Shown: positions 1 to 8,407, numbered from the stretch's first letter. The stretch: 14,047 nucleotides of DNA from Cytophagales bacterium (GCA_003500135.1 DNTA01000079.1:1-14047); one strand, 5' to 3'. The notes: generated by a model from the letters alone, not told the origin. A program made the numbers and translations.

Positions 1-1817
1 TCCCCTTTTACTATTTGCAATAGATAAACACCCATTGGCAATCCGCTCAGGTCAAGTTCCAATGGTTCAGGATCATTGTCATTCAGGTAGGATAAAGGCC
101 ATTGCTTACCTGTTAGGTCATACAACATTAGTTGATCAAATCTACCCTCTACAAGCAACCAATCGGAAACAGGGTTAGGATAAACCCTGACTTCTTCCAG
201 TATCATCTGATCTTCTTCCAGTCCGATGACACCTTCCCGACCAAAATAAGGCCTTATCATCAAGCTTCCGGGAAAACGACCTTCATTGGGCTGCCAATCA
301 CCCCCGGGGCCCGTTTTGAAAAATATATTTTGACCAGAACTGGTATTTCGGTCATAACCCACCGTAAAAAAGCCGTCGGTCTCCTGTTCGAAGCCTATAT
401 AAAAAGTATCAATGAGGCTTACGGCTTTGGAAAATTCATAAAGTTGCAGCTCGTTAAAATTTGCTGATGCCTTTACCAAAAAAGGTTCTTCCGTTATCAC
501 ACTTTCCTCCAGACCATCCAAATTGCGCCAAACTTTAATGGTAAAAGGTGCACCTCCTGTACCTTCATCAAACTCAGGGAAATATATTTTTACACCGGTA
601 AGTTCATCTGACTCGGGTATGATAAACCGATATGCTAATTCAGAACCACGGCCATTGGTTCCCAGGGCAAACTCTGCTGTTCCGTCATCATAGGCCAGCT
701 CCTGGTCAATTTTATATACTTTCCTTACCACATTATTTTCATAAAAAATGGCACTTGGGCCGTCATCGGTGATCAGGGTATCTACGGTACCCAACAAATT
801 CCCCACTACTTCCACCCAAATGGAATCAACACTGGTATCGAAAAATGAAGCATCGGGAAGTAGCGAGAAAACTGTTTGACGCTGAAGAGGCTCCAGGTTG
901 GCATCGGGCTGTGGCTTACCGATTTGTTGAATGGTGTCGCCCGTAACGGCATTCAGTAAAACGGTGCTTAGCACATATGGCGTCCGCTCATCCAACAAGT
1001 TCACGATCTCCATAAACGTAGAATCCATGTACGCTGCAGGGTCCTGTCTGAACTGTACCATGGGGAGTGCCGTGTAACCTTTAATAAAGGATGATGGTGG
1101 TGTGGCTATGGTGGCATCATCATAAACGAGGTCATTGTTATTTCGGCCTTTGTTGAGATAAACATAATCAATTAACCACGAATCGAATCCACCGGCCAGG
1201 CGGCCAAAAGACTGGAAGCGAAATTGAAAATATTCATGAAAATAATCATTGCTATCCAGTTTGATGATCTCCTGGTAAAACTGTCCCTCAACCACATCAC
1301 TGCCATTTACCGACCAAACGGTTTCCCATTCGTTGTCAGCGGTTCTGAATTGCAAATAGATCGAATCCCGTGATTCCGGTATATCTCCAAGTCCCTCTTT
1401 TTGATAAAAGAAACTCAGGTAGGTCGTATTCCTTTCAAAATTGGTGAGCGTGGCCAGATTGATGAATTTACTAACCAGGCTATCACCCACTCCTTCTGCC
1501 AGGGCATCTTCGCTGTAGGGTTGCCCAAAAGCATCCCATCCGTCAAAAACGGCTACATTAATACTCGGAGCTTCAATACTTATACCGGATTTAACGGTTG
1601 CATTAACTGAATTGTGCGTCCATCTATCGGCGGTATCGACAAAGACCTCTGAAGATGAAAAATCGTCCCAATAGGGCAAGGTAAGCTGCGTACTATCATT
1701 AATATCGGCCACTCGTGCGTTATCGGTTTTAGCAGCATAAGGCAAACCCCGCAAGTGCAATTGCGCCATGCCAGGCAACGCCATAATAATAAACCCTATG
1801 GCAATCCAGCTTCTCAA
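1..1817 (-). CDS. T9SS-exported surface protein, C-terminus cut by window edge
   Basis: The frame is open from 1817 to the left edge: 605 codons with no stop, so the stop lies just outside. The last visible stretch (about residues 543-605) is a type A T9SS sorting domain, with VRVYPNPVSDWLLV, then LYDLTGK, then LSGLPMGVYLLQI; only a few residues are missing. The best start is the TTG at 1815-1817. It gives an N-terminus MRSWIAIGFIIMALPGMAQ, a clean signal peptide, and overlaps the TGA of the upstream PASTA gene as TTGA. GGAGG lies 4 nt upstream. No in-frame ATG exists between that TTG and the next stop upstream, and the first internal ATGs would cut into the signal peptide. The body is rich in D, N and aromatic residues and looks like a beta-sandwich adhesin; I recognise no catalytic motif. 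It probably crosses the inner membrane by Sec and the outer membrane by T9SS, with removal or anchoring of the C-terminal domain. The overlap suggests co-translation with the PASTA gene. The T9SS call is firm; the specific function is unknown. Confidence 0.85.
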   Translation of the reverse strand, partial: MRSWIAIGFIIMALPGMAQLHLRGLPYAAKTDNARVADINDSTQLTLPYWDDFSSSEVFVDTADRWTHNSVNATVKSGISIEAPSINVAVFDGWDAFGQPYSEDALAEGVGDSLVSKFINLATLTNFERNTTYLSFFYQKEGLGDIPESRDSIYLQFRTADNEWETVWSVNGSDVVEGQFYQEIIKLDSNDYFHEYFQFRFQSFGRLAGGFDSWLIDYVYLNKGRNNNDLVYDDATIATPPSSFIKGYTALPMVQFRQDPAAYMDSTFMEIVNLLDERTPYVLSTVLLNAVTGDTIQQIGKPQPDANLEPLQRQTVFSLLPDASFFDTSVDSIWVEVVGNLLGTVDTLITDDGPSAIFYENNVVRKVYKIDQELAYDDGTAEFALGTNGRGSELAYRFIIPESDELTGVKIYFPEFDEGTGGAPFTIKVWRNLDGLEESVITEEPFLVKASANFNELQLYEFSKAVSLIDTFYIGFEQETDGFFTVGYDRNTSSGQNIFFKTGPGGDWQPNEGRFPGSLMIRPYFGREGVIGLEEDQMILEEVRVYPNPVSDWLLVEGRFDQLMLYDLTGKQWPLSYLNDNDPEPLELDLSGLPMGVYLLQIVKG

Positions 1818-2710
1818 TTTGCCTCCGTTGTATCTTCTTCTATTCCGCGCAGTCTTTTTATACGATTCCCATAAATCTCAGTACTGTCTTCCTTATCAAA
1901 GGCAGCAATCCACAGGTCAACCTGCTCGCCTAAGCGTATCTGATCACCCGGTTTTGGGAATTGCCGTACTACTTTTCCTGAAATACTAACATAAGCTGTA
2001 TCGGAGTCGACATCCAATTCCTCGATTAACTCGTCGGTGGCCACTTTTACAATCACACTCCCCACATTCAGCCCGCTGCCGATTATTGAAAACTCTGCAT
2101 CTTCAATATCCAACCCGGTGAAATCGGGCGCATCGAATACCCTTTTACCAAGACCATCGCCAACAATGAGATCTATCGTTGAACCTTTAGGTATGATCGT
2201 ACCTGGTTTAATGGTCTCTCCTTCAAATTGCTGATCGAGTACTGCATTTTGAGCGAGGTCAGGTTTATAGATGATCTCTCCCCTCGTCAAACCGTAAGAC
2301 CTCAAGACCAATTCAGCGTTTTTGAGCGAACCGTCAATCAAATTTGGCATTTTGACTGGCTGAGGCTGAGTAGCCTGGACAGTCAGATAAATTTTCCTTC
2401 CCTCCTTCACATAGGCGCCTGCTTTTGGATATTGTTTAAGAACCGTAAGCGGTGGTTGATCTGAAGTATATCCGGAATCGGAAACTTCATAACTCAGGTT
2501 TCTTGCCTCCAGAAAGTCTACCATTTCCCCCAGCGACATCCCCTCCAATTCCGGCACGGTAATCGATTCACCGTGATTGGTCACGGCAGGGAGATAGATA
2601 AAAAAGAATATAAGTAACACCAATACCCCTAAAATGATCATGGCCAACACATGGCCGGCCAATCCAAAAATGGTTGACTGTTTTAGTTTTTCAATTAGTT
2701 TTTTCCACAT
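1814..2710 (-). CDS. membrane-anchored protein with three PASTA domains
   Basis: The product has 298 residues. A short basic N-terminus (MWKKLIEKLK) is followed by one strong transmembrane segment at about residues 17-42, placing the rest in the periplasm. Three PASTA repeats follow at about 47-113, 118-184 and 191-271. Each starts with a V/MPxLxG-like strand (TVPELEGMSL, KMPNLIDGSL, DAPDFTGLDI) and ends with a PKxGxxI/VxxGxxVxLxV-like pattern (QYPKAGAYVKEG, IIPKGSTIDLIVGDG, QFPKPGDQIRLGEQVDL). PASTA domains in other bacteria bind uncrosslinked peptidoglycan or muropeptides, usually as the outer part of Ser/Thr kinases or class B PBPs. Here there is no kinase or transpeptidase domain, which is, as far as I know, the usual stand-alone Bacteroidota form. 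The gene lies 14 nt downstream of ddl, the D-Ala-D-Ala ligase, so a cell-wall role is a good inference. The acidic tail (EEDTTEAN) overlaps the start of the next gene. Confidence 0.9.
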   Translation of the reverse strand: MWKKLIEKLKQSTIFGLAGHVLAMIILGVLVLLIFFFIYLPAVTNHGESITVPELEGMSLGEMVDFLEARNLSYEVSDSGYTSDQPPLTVLKQYPKAGAYVKEGRKIYLTVQATQPQPVKMPNLIDGSLKNAELVLRSYGLTRGEIIYKPDLAQNAVLDQQFEGETIKPGTIIPKGSTIDLIVGDGLGKRVFDAPDFTGLDIEDAEFSIIGSGLNVGSVIVKVATDELIEELDVDSDTAYVSISGKVVRQFPKPGDQIRLGEQVDLWIAAFDKEDSTEIYGNRIKRLRGIEEDTTEAN

Positions 2711-2724
2711 CGGCTAAAAAATTT

Positions 2725-3795
2725 CTACGCTTTATCGTAATGCGTCTTCAGTTTTTTTTCATTATTCCAACGCTGCAGGGCGGTTTCTATCAATTTGGTC
2801 AGCAGCTCGGAATATTCCAGCCCCATATTTTTCCACAACAACGGAAACATACTGGCATTGGTAAACCCGGGAATTGTGTTGATCTCGTTGACATACACCT
2901 GCCCTGTTTCACTTACAAAAATATCTACTCTGGCATAGTCGTTACAGGCCAGCGCTTTAAATGCCTGTTCGGAATACTGCCTGACTTTCTCCTGAATATC
3001 GCGGTCTACAGGCGCCGGTACTACCATTTCGATAGCTTCAGCATCCTGGTATTTGGCTTCATAGGTGTAGAATTCATAAGCCTTTCGAAATGCTATTTCT
3101 CCCGGCCAGGTCGACGCAGGCTTTTCATTGCCAATAACCCCACATTCGAGCTCTCGGCCCTTGACAAATTTTTCAATCAAAATATGCCTGCTGTATCTGA
3201 AACTATCTTCAAGCGCTTCATGAAATGTCTTTTCATCCGTCACTTTGGATACGCCAACACTTGACCCCAGGTTGCCCGATTTAATCATAAATGGCAATCC
3301 GAGTTTTTCCGTTAGCATCCCGAAGTCAATCTTATCCTTTTCATCTTCTGTAAAATGCTGGTAGGCAACCACCGGCACACCGGCGTGCTCCAAAAGTTTC
3401 TTGGAAAGGATTTTATCCATAGCCACTGCAGAACCCAGCACTGCCGAACCTACCACAGGTTTTCCCAAAACCTTGAAAAGCCCCTGAATACTACCATCTT
3501 CCCCATCGGTACCATGCAATATCGGGAAAACAAGGTCGAAGTCCATTTTTTCGCCATTGGCAACAAATGCTGCGTCGTTTCCTTTTAATTCAATAGAAAC
3601 CGGCACACCTGACTGAATTTCCTTTGATACTTCGTTGCACAAGTACCAGTCGCCGGATTTTGTAATTCCTATCAATACCGTTACATAAAGCCCCTTATCG
3701 AGAAATGAAGCCACATTTAGCGCTGACCTTACAGACACTTCATGTTCTACAGATTTTCCACCGAATAATATCGCTACGCGTTTAACTTTATTCAT
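2725..3795 (-). CDS. ddl: D-alanine--D-alanine ligase
   Basis: This cytoplasmic ATP-grasp enzyme joins two D-alanines for the peptidoglycan pentapeptide. The protein has 356 residues, at the longer end of the family (E. coli DdlB is about 306). Family signatures seen: FGGKSVEHEVS at residues 11-21, HGTDGEDGS at 94-102, the nucleotide/phosphate-binding region GNLGSSVGVSK at about 174-184, and the Mg/ATP-binding NEINTIPGFT at 303-312. The omega-loop segment EFYTYEAKY at 241-249 matches the D-Ala-D-Ala form with its key Tyr, rather than the D-lactate-specific VanA type, so ordinary vancomycin-sensitive chemistry is expected. The ATG at 3795 fits the usual N-terminus. It is the first gene of the block ddl-PASTA-T9SS protein. 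Upstream lie 163 nt containing one possible -7 element. I see nothing odd in the catalytic residues. Confidence 0.95.
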   Translation of the reverse strand: MNKVKRVAILFGGKSVEHEVSVRSALNVASFLDKGLYVTVLIGITKSGDWYLCNEVSKEIQSGVPVSIELKGNDAAFVANGEKMDFDLVFPILHGTDGEDGSIQGLFKVLGKPVVGSAVLGSAVAMDKILSKKLLEHAGVPVVAYQHFTEDEKDKIDFGMLTEKLGLPFMIKSGNLGSSVGVSKVTDEKTFHEALEDSFRYSRHILIEKFVKGRELECGVIGNEKPASTWPGEIAFRKAYEFYTYEAKYQDAEAIEMVVPAPVDRDIQEKVRQYSEQAFKALACNDYARVDIFVSETGQVYVNEINTIPGFTNASMFPLLWKNMGLEYSELLTKLIETALQRWNNEKKLKTHYDKA

Positions 3796-3885
3796 AAAAA
3801 ACAGGTTAGCCTTTCCTTTTCAACGTAAGGCAAAAACGGTTAATTTTGTCCAAAACCCTTATTATGTTCCGATCCGGATTTCTGA

Positions 3886-3893
3886 CAAAAATA
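3886..3893 (-). promoter_or_regulatory. possible -7 element upstream of ddl
   Basis: On the minus strand this reads TATTTTTG, a full match to the Bacteroidota -7 consensus TAnnTTTG, about 90 nt before the ddl ATG. No good TTTG is present at the expected -33 spacing. Such an octamer can occur by chance in AT-rich DNA, so this is weak support. The remainder of the 3796-3958 gap shows only an imperfect inverted repeat near 3921-3937. Confidence 0.3.
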
Positions 3894-3958
3894 ACTGAGA
3901 TTCGTAAAAGCGCCACATTGAGTGGAATATTTCTACTTAATATGTAAGAAATAGCCTG

Positions 3959-6139
3959 CTAGGGCTGGTGAATGATGCGCCTGACCACGGAAAAACCCGG
4001 GCTTGCCACTTTAACGAAATACATGCCGGCCTGCAGATCGGTAAAATCAAAAGTATATGACTGGTTCAGGGCATTTTGAAAATTGTTTCTCCTCAATATT
4101 TTTCCTGTACTGCTATATAGAACCATTTCAATATCCGTGCGCTGATCGGAATAAATGGCCACATTGGTTTGATTATTTATAGTTGGGTTCGGATATACCA
4201 ATACATTGTTCAAATCAGGTATAACGATCTGGTCGGGGCTCGTAAGAAAAAACTCAACATCGTCAATAAAAAGGTTATTGCTATTGCCATTGACCGTCAC
4301 GAAAGCGATCCTTACTGAATCCCGCCCGGCCAATGCACTTAAATCAATGGTCCTTTGCATCCAGTCGCTATCATCTTCCGGCTGCCAGGGATCGCTTGAT
4401 TCCGTAACCTTCATTTCATCACTATTCAGCTCTAGGAGGTCATAATCGAAATCTTCGCCGCCATTCACTGATCCCAATACAAGCAGTTTATCAACAAATC
4501 CTGGTCTCTGTGCATAGGAAAAATCAAACCTCATACTGGCCGACATCAAGCCTGAAAAATCAAAAACCGGCGAAACGAGCCAATCTTCTTCCCCGAGCTG
4601 ATCATACTCAAACATTGGCATTTCCGCAGCTAAACCGTCATTTACATCATTTAACCTCCAGCCTAAAATTTGATCAGGATTATAAACCACCCATGGAGAC
4701 AGATCTGGGGACAAATCTTCGAATGTCTCGCGATAGGGCACAATCTCTTCTGTTCGATCAACAATGAAAAATTTGCTACCCGAGTTGTTATCTTCATTAA
4801 AATCGGGCAGTTCGGTTGATACAAGGTTTACTTCAAGGTTATAACTGCCTTCTGCGAACTGTCCCAGACCGGATATTTCAATGTCTATAGTCTGGCCGGT
4901 AAAAATGCTATCGCCCCCATAGGTGATTATCGCCACAGCATCACCGTTGATGCCCAACTGAATATCGAAAGTGCCAATGGTCTCATTTCCATTATTGAGC
5001 ACCCTGATAATGGGCGCTGGTGTATTATTCATAGAAACATTGGCTGGCTTGAGAATAGCCTCCAGTGAAATGTCATAAATGTCAATATCAGGCGGAATGG
5101 CCCCCAAAGAATTTTTCAATGAATTCCTTCTCGGACTGTTGTCCAGAACAATTTGCATCCGGTCGGCCTGACCGGTGGTAAACAGGTTCATACAGGCATC
5201 ATCGGTGTAGTCCATGTAGTTTTGAAACATCGTTACACCGCTGCAACCATAAAATACATCAGGCGGACAGCCGAAATGTGGTTCTTCGGCATTTGGGGTA
5301 TCTTCTACAAAATCATCTACATTGCAACCATTTTCATTAAATGCCGGATCGCCCCAGATATGCCTCAGACCAAAATAGTGTCCTACTTCGTGTGTTGTGG
5401 TACGGCCCTGATCGTAATCCTCATTGAGATCGAAATTTCCACCTCCCCTATTTGATCCAAAGAAAAAATAGTCGACTACCACACCATCGGTTAGTCTGTT
5501 TTCAGTGTCTTCATCCTCCAGCCCGGGTAAATTAATAGGCGGATACTGAGCATATCCGATGAAACCGCCTGAAAGATTGCACACCCAAATATTCAGGTAA
5601 TCTTCCGCAGGCCAGTAACTCTGCGATTTTAACAGTTCATTATCGGTATTGAAATTGTAGGAAGTTTTGGGTCCCTGAACACGAAGAACACCATTGGTAG
5701 GATTGCCCTCCGGATCCCTTCTGGCCAGCACAAATTCAACATCCAGGTTGCTGGCCAATGGCTTAAATATCTCAGGCGTATTTACGGTATCCGGATTAAG
5801 GCGCTGAAAGTCTTCATTCAAAACCTCTATTTGCGATTCTACCTGGTCAATGGAAATATTAACTCCATCCCCGATCAACTCGCCATTATGAACAATATGA
5901 ACGACTACCGGGATTGTGACTGTCTCCTGTGTTCGCAATGCCGATCCGAAACTTTGCTTTTGTATTTTTCGCTTTTCCAGTTGGTCCGACATCCATTTTT
6001 CGAACCTCAGCCGGTATTCCTCCCGGTCGTGTTGGTGCAGGCGGTCCTCATAAAGCGTTGTGGCACACTTTCTTTGGGCTTCCAAATGAAAAGAGACAAA
6101 AAGAGAGCTGAAAAAAACGAATAAAAAAACAATACGCAT
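3959..6139 (-). CDS. secreted pappalysin-like (M43) zinc metalloprotease with T9SS sorting domain
   Basis: An extracellular zinc endopeptidase of the M43 (ulilysin/pappalysin) type. I choose the ATG at 6139, giving 726 residues, because it begins a typical signal peptide (MRIVFLFVFFSSLFVSF, cut near 19-22). The longer GTG start at 6238 would overlap nifU and bury that signal. An N-terminal pro-segment runs to about 75. The catalytic domain covers about 76-335: zinc motif HEVGHYFGLRH at 250-260 (His250, Glu251, His254, His260), then Cys-rich loops and the Met-turn region NYMDYTDDACMNLFT at 307-321. A CARDB-like Ig fold follows at about 352-460, then a jelly-roll-like segment at about 470-632 (ETFEDL, GWRLND, WLVSPVFDFSG, IDDVEFFL). 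The T9SS type A tail at about 645-726 has VYPNPT and LQAGMYFVKV. The gene starts 13 nt after nifU, so it may be cotranscribed with the Fe-S genes. Its substrate is unknown. Confidence 0.92.
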   Translation of the reverse strand: MRIVFLFVFFSSLFVSFHLEAQRKCATTLYEDRLHQHDREEYRLRFEKWMSDQLEKRKIQKQSFGSALRTQETVTIPVVVHIVHNGELIGDGVNISIDQVESQIEVLNEDFQRLNPDTVNTPEIFKPLASNLDVEFVLARRDPEGNPTNGVLRVQGPKTSYNFNTDNELLKSQSYWPAEDYLNIWVCNLSGGFIGYAQYPPINLPGLEDEDTENRLTDGVVVDYFFFGSNRGGGNFDLNEDYDQGRTTTHEVGHYFGLRHIWGDPAFNENGCNVDDFVEDTPNAEEPHFGCPPDVFYGCSGVTMFQNYMDYTDDACMNLFTTGQADRMQIVLDNSPRRNSLKNSLGAIPPDIDIYDISLEAILKPANVSMNNTPAPIIRVLNNGNETIGTFDIQLGINGDAVAIITYGGDSIFTGQTIDIEISGLGQFAEGSYNLEVNLVSTELPDFNEDNNSGSKFFIVDRTEEIVPYRETFEDLSPDLSPWVVYNPDQILGWRLNDVNDGLAAEMPMFEYDQLGEEDWLVSPVFDFSGLMSASMRFDFSYAQRPGFVDKLLVLGSVNGGEDFDYDLLELNSDEMKVTESSDPWQPEDDSDWMQRTIDLSALAGRDSVRIAFVTVNGNSNNLFIDDVEFFLTSPDQIVIPDLNNVLVYPNPTINNQTNVAIYSDQRTDIEMVLYSSTGKILRRNNFQNALNQSYTFDFTDLQAGMYFVKVASPGFSVVRRIIHQP

Positions 6140-6152
6140 GTGCTGGTAGTGG

Positions 6153-6428
6153 TTAGATCGATCCGGGCATTTTAGCGCCGGTATCCCCAGGCTGGGTGAT
6201 ATTGATGGCGTCAACAGAGGATATCTCTGGAACAGCACGCTTGATAGCCTCTTCCACTCCTGCCTTTAGCGTCATGGTAGACATCGGGCACGTTCCGCAG
6301 GCACCCAGCAACTCAAGGCGCACTACCATCTGGTCAGTTATTTCCAATAACTTTACATTTCCACCATCGGCTTCAAGATAAGGCCTGATACCATCCAGTG
6401 CGTTTTCTACTTTATCAACAAGTTCCAT
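6153..6428 (-). CDS. NifU C-terminal-domain Fe-S cluster scaffold/carrier
   Basis: A 91-residue protein consisting almost entirely of one NifU-like (Nfu) domain. The hallmark CxxC is present as ACGTCPMS (Cys44 and Cys47), preceded by the typical RPYLEADGGNVKLLEI at about 15-30. The family binds a 4Fe-4S cluster, usually bridging two protomers through the CxxC, and delivers it to target proteins in the cytoplasm. There is no N-terminal IscU-like domain and no A-type domain. It lies 21 nt downstream of mrp, another Fe-S carrier, which supports a shared role in cluster delivery. The ATG at 6428 fits the family. The last 15 or so residues (TQPGDTGAKMPGSI) are a short extension without known function. 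Confidence 0.93.
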   Translation of the reverse strand: MELVDKVENALDGIRPYLEADGGNVKLLEITDQMVVRLELLGACGTCPMSTMTLKAGVEEAIKRAVPEISSVDAINITQPGDTGAKMPGSI

Positions 6429-6449
6429 ATTTAAAGATATGTAAAAATA

Positions 6450-7541
6450 TCAACTTACATTAACGATTTTAGTTGGATCGAGGTTGGCATTGCGAATGGC
6501 CACCTGTCTGGCAAAATTCTCCGCTATTTCCAGAAATGCCTCTGCCATAGGGCCTTCTTTAAGCGCTGCCGGGTAGCCATTGTCACCACTTTCACGTATC
6601 CCCTGGATCAATGGCACCTCTCCCAAAAATGGCACTTTATTCTTGGCCGCCAGGTTTTTCACACCGTCTTTACCAAATATGTAGTATTTGTTATCGGGCA
6701 ACTCTTCGGGAGTAAAATAGGCCATGTTTTCCACAAGCCCCAGCACCGGAACATTGATCTGATCCTGTTGGAACATGGAAATTCCCTTTATCGCATCGGC
6801 AAGGGCCACTTTTTGAGGCGTAGATACTACAACAGCTCCCGTTACCGAAACCGACTGCACCAAAGTAAGGTGTATATCGCTTGTTCCCGGAGGCAGATCT
6901 ATCAGCAAATAGTCCAGTTCGCCCCACTCGGTATCGCTCAAAAACTGCTTCAATGCCGAGCTGGCCATAGGTCCGCGCCATACAATGGCACTTTCCTGAG
7001 GTGACAAAAAACCGATAGATAATAGTTTAACACCGTATTGTTCCACCGGAATGATCAGGTTTTTGCCATCGACCTGTTTCACACTTGGTTGTTCCTTTTC
7101 ACAATTGAACATAGTTGGGATCGAAGGCCCGAAAATGTCGGCATCTACTAAACCAACTTTTGCCCCTGTTTTTGCCAGTGAAACCGCCAGGTTGCTCGAT
7201 ACTGTGCTTTTTCCAACTCCACCTTTACCTGAGGCAACGGCAATAATATTTCTCACTCCGGGAAGCAGTGGGGCTTCATCCCGTATTGAAGTTACATCAG
7301 CCGTCATGTCGATGTCCACTTCAACATTCCCTACTCCAATACCTGCAATGGCTTCCGTGCAATCCTGACGAAACTTTTCCTTTAAAGGACACGCCGGTGT
7401 TGTAAGCTCTAATTCAAATTTCACCTTATTCCCCTCAATTATAATATTCTTGACCATGTTGAGGGTTATGATATCCTGCCCAAAATCCGGATCAATGACC
7501 GCAGAAAGGGCCTGGCGTACATTTTCTTCGTTTAACTGCAT
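6450..7541 (-). CDS. mrp: Mrp/ApbC-type P-loop ATPase, Fe-S cluster carrier, with N-terminal MIP18 domain
   Basis: The start at 7541 (MQLNEENVRQALSAVIDPDF) gives 363 residues and matches the family N-terminus. The frame is open further upstream to 7640, but that extension looks like untranslated DNA and is preceded by no family similarity. Residues 1-85 form a MIP18/DUF59 domain with TTPACPLKEKF (Cys51). The ParA/MinD-like ATPase carries a deviant Walker A, GKGGVGKST at 105-113, then VDADIFGPS around 132-140, and the Walker-B-like LLIDLPPGT at 212-220. The protein transfers Fe-S clusters in the cytoplasm. The C-terminal CxxC that many Mrp proteins use for cluster binding is absent. The corresponding region after ENM (271-273) reads FTPEELPDNKYYIFG, a form I recall from Bacteroidota relatives. 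A purine-rich GGAGAAGAAG precedes the ATG. It is the first gene of mrp-nifU-protease and divergent from the gene at 7760. Confidence 0.94.
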   Translation of the reverse strand: MQLNEENVRQALSAVIDPDFGQDIITLNMVKNIIIEGNKVKFELELTTPACPLKEKFRQDCTEAIAGIGVGNVEVDIDMTADVTSIRDEAPLLPGVRNIIAVASGKGGVGKSTVSSNLAVSLAKTGAKVGLVDADIFGPSIPTMFNCEKEQPSVKQVDGKNLIIPVEQYGVKLLSIGFLSPQESAIVWRGPMASSALKQFLSDTEWGELDYLLIDLPPGTSDIHLTLVQSVSVTGAVVVSTPQKVALADAIKGISMFQQDQINVPVLGLVENMAYFTPEELPDNKYYIFGKDGVKNLAAKNKVPFLGEVPLIQGIRESGDNGYPAALKEGPMAEAFLEIAENFARQVAIRNANLDPTKIVNVS

Positions 7542-7697
7542 ATACTCTTCTTCTCCTTCAGTATTATTTATAATGATTACAAATATCGCAATTATTTGTT
7601 TGATACCGATGCTACTGTGATAAAAATCCTGTTTTGGCATCCTTCTGTTTCAAAAACAGAAAATAGTTGCAGCATAATCAACCGCAATGGGTCAAAA

Positions 7698-7728
7698 TTT
7701 GGCTGAAATATTAAATTGAGTATTTTTG
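7698..7728 (+). promoter_or_regulatory. Bacteroidota-type promoter (-33 TTTG, -7 TATTTTTG)
   Basis: TTTG at 7698-7701 and TATTTTTG at 7721-7728 are separated by 19 nt, which matches the Bacteroidota consensus TTTG-N19-TAnnTTTG at both boxes. Transcription should start a few bases after 7728, leaving an AT-rich leader of about 25 nt before the ATG at 7760. It points away from mrp. This is the clearest promoter in the window. Confidence 0.75.
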
Positions 7729-7759
7729 CCGTATTTAATTTTATAAAATAATTACCGGT

Positions 7760-8407
7760 ATGGGAAAATTATTTTTTACCGCTTTATTTAGCCTGCTACT
7801 CATTTCATTGCAAGCACAGGAAATTGCCGTAACCGAGCGAGGAGACAGTGTGGTACTATATTCCAATGGCACATGGGACTATTACGACAACTATCGTATG
7901 GATTATCGCGATCAGGAAGGGCCTGTAATACCGTTTAGCGATAAAACTTACAAAAAGCCAGGCAGCGCAAATAAGAAGGTCAATGGCATGAATGATGCCT
8001 ATGAGATCTGGTATGATGCCAAAGAATGGCGCAGAATACCCGCCGGAGACATAAATCCTGAAGCCGACGTTGCTTTTCAAGCACAACGCGGGGATGTATA
8101 TTCCATGGTCATCTATGAAGAAATGGAGATCCCATTAGCCAATTTGTCTGATATAGCCCTTGAAAATGCGCTTTCAGTAGCTCCGGATATGCAAATAATT
8201 GAACGGGAATATCGAATAGTCAATAGTGATACAATAGTATTTATGAGAATGGATGGCACTACTCAAGGAATGAAAATTTCCTATTATTCGTACTACTTCA
8301 CTGATGAAGACGGCTCTATTCAATTTCACACATTCACCGGACAAAGTCTTTTAAATAAATACAAGGAGAAAATTGAAGACCTTCTGAACGGCTTCATGAA
8401 TAAATAA
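7760..8407 (+). CDS. uncharacterised exported protein
   Basis: A 215-residue protein with a clear Sec signal peptide (MGKLFFTALFSLLLISLQAQ, residues 1-20), probably periplasmic or exported. There is no lipobox Cys and no T9SS tail. Right after the signal comes a short motif, VTERGDSVVLYSNGTWDYYD (about 24-43), a segment type I have seen at the N-terminus of other small secreted Bacteroidota proteins. From about residue 80 to the end the sequence (EIWYDAKEWRRIP, then alternating strands and a helix ending in KEKIEDLLNGFMNK) suggests one compact alpha/beta domain resembling the PsbP/DUF1795 type of fold. That resemblance is a guess from pattern only. Only part of the 82-nt gap to the next gene resembles a promoter, so the two may be cotranscribed from the promoter at 7698-7728. 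Function unknown. Confidence 0.85.
   Translation: MGKLFFTALFSLLLISLQAQEIAVTERGDSVVLYSNGTWDYYDNYRMDYRDQEGPVIPFSDKTYKKPGSANKKVNGMNDAYEIWYDAKEWRRIPAGDINPEADVAFQAQRGDVYSMVIYEEMEIPLANLSDIALENALSVAPDMQIIEREYRIVNSDTIVFMRMDGTTQGMKISYYSYYFTDEDGSIQFHTFTGQSLLNKYKEKIEDLLNGFMNK

Noticed and set aside
2674..3264. 196-codon plus-strand frame opposite ddl and the PASTA gene
   Set aside because: It is antisense to two genes with clear family motifs, has no motif of its own and spans their junction.
3921..3937. Imperfect inverted repeat AGTGGAATATTTCTACT as a terminator for the protease operon
   Set aside because: The stem has several mismatches and a tiny loop, and no T-run follows on the minus strand.
6140..6238. 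Longer GTG-start version of the M43 protease overlapping nifU
   Set aside because: It would bury the signal peptide 33 residues inside the protein and overlap the well-supported NifU gene. The ATG at 6139 resolves both problems.
7542..7640. 33-residue N-terminal extension of Mrp starting at 7640
   Set aside because: Family proteins begin at the MIP18 domain (MQLNEENVRQ). The extension has no similarity pattern and occupies the region expected to hold the mrp promoter and leader.
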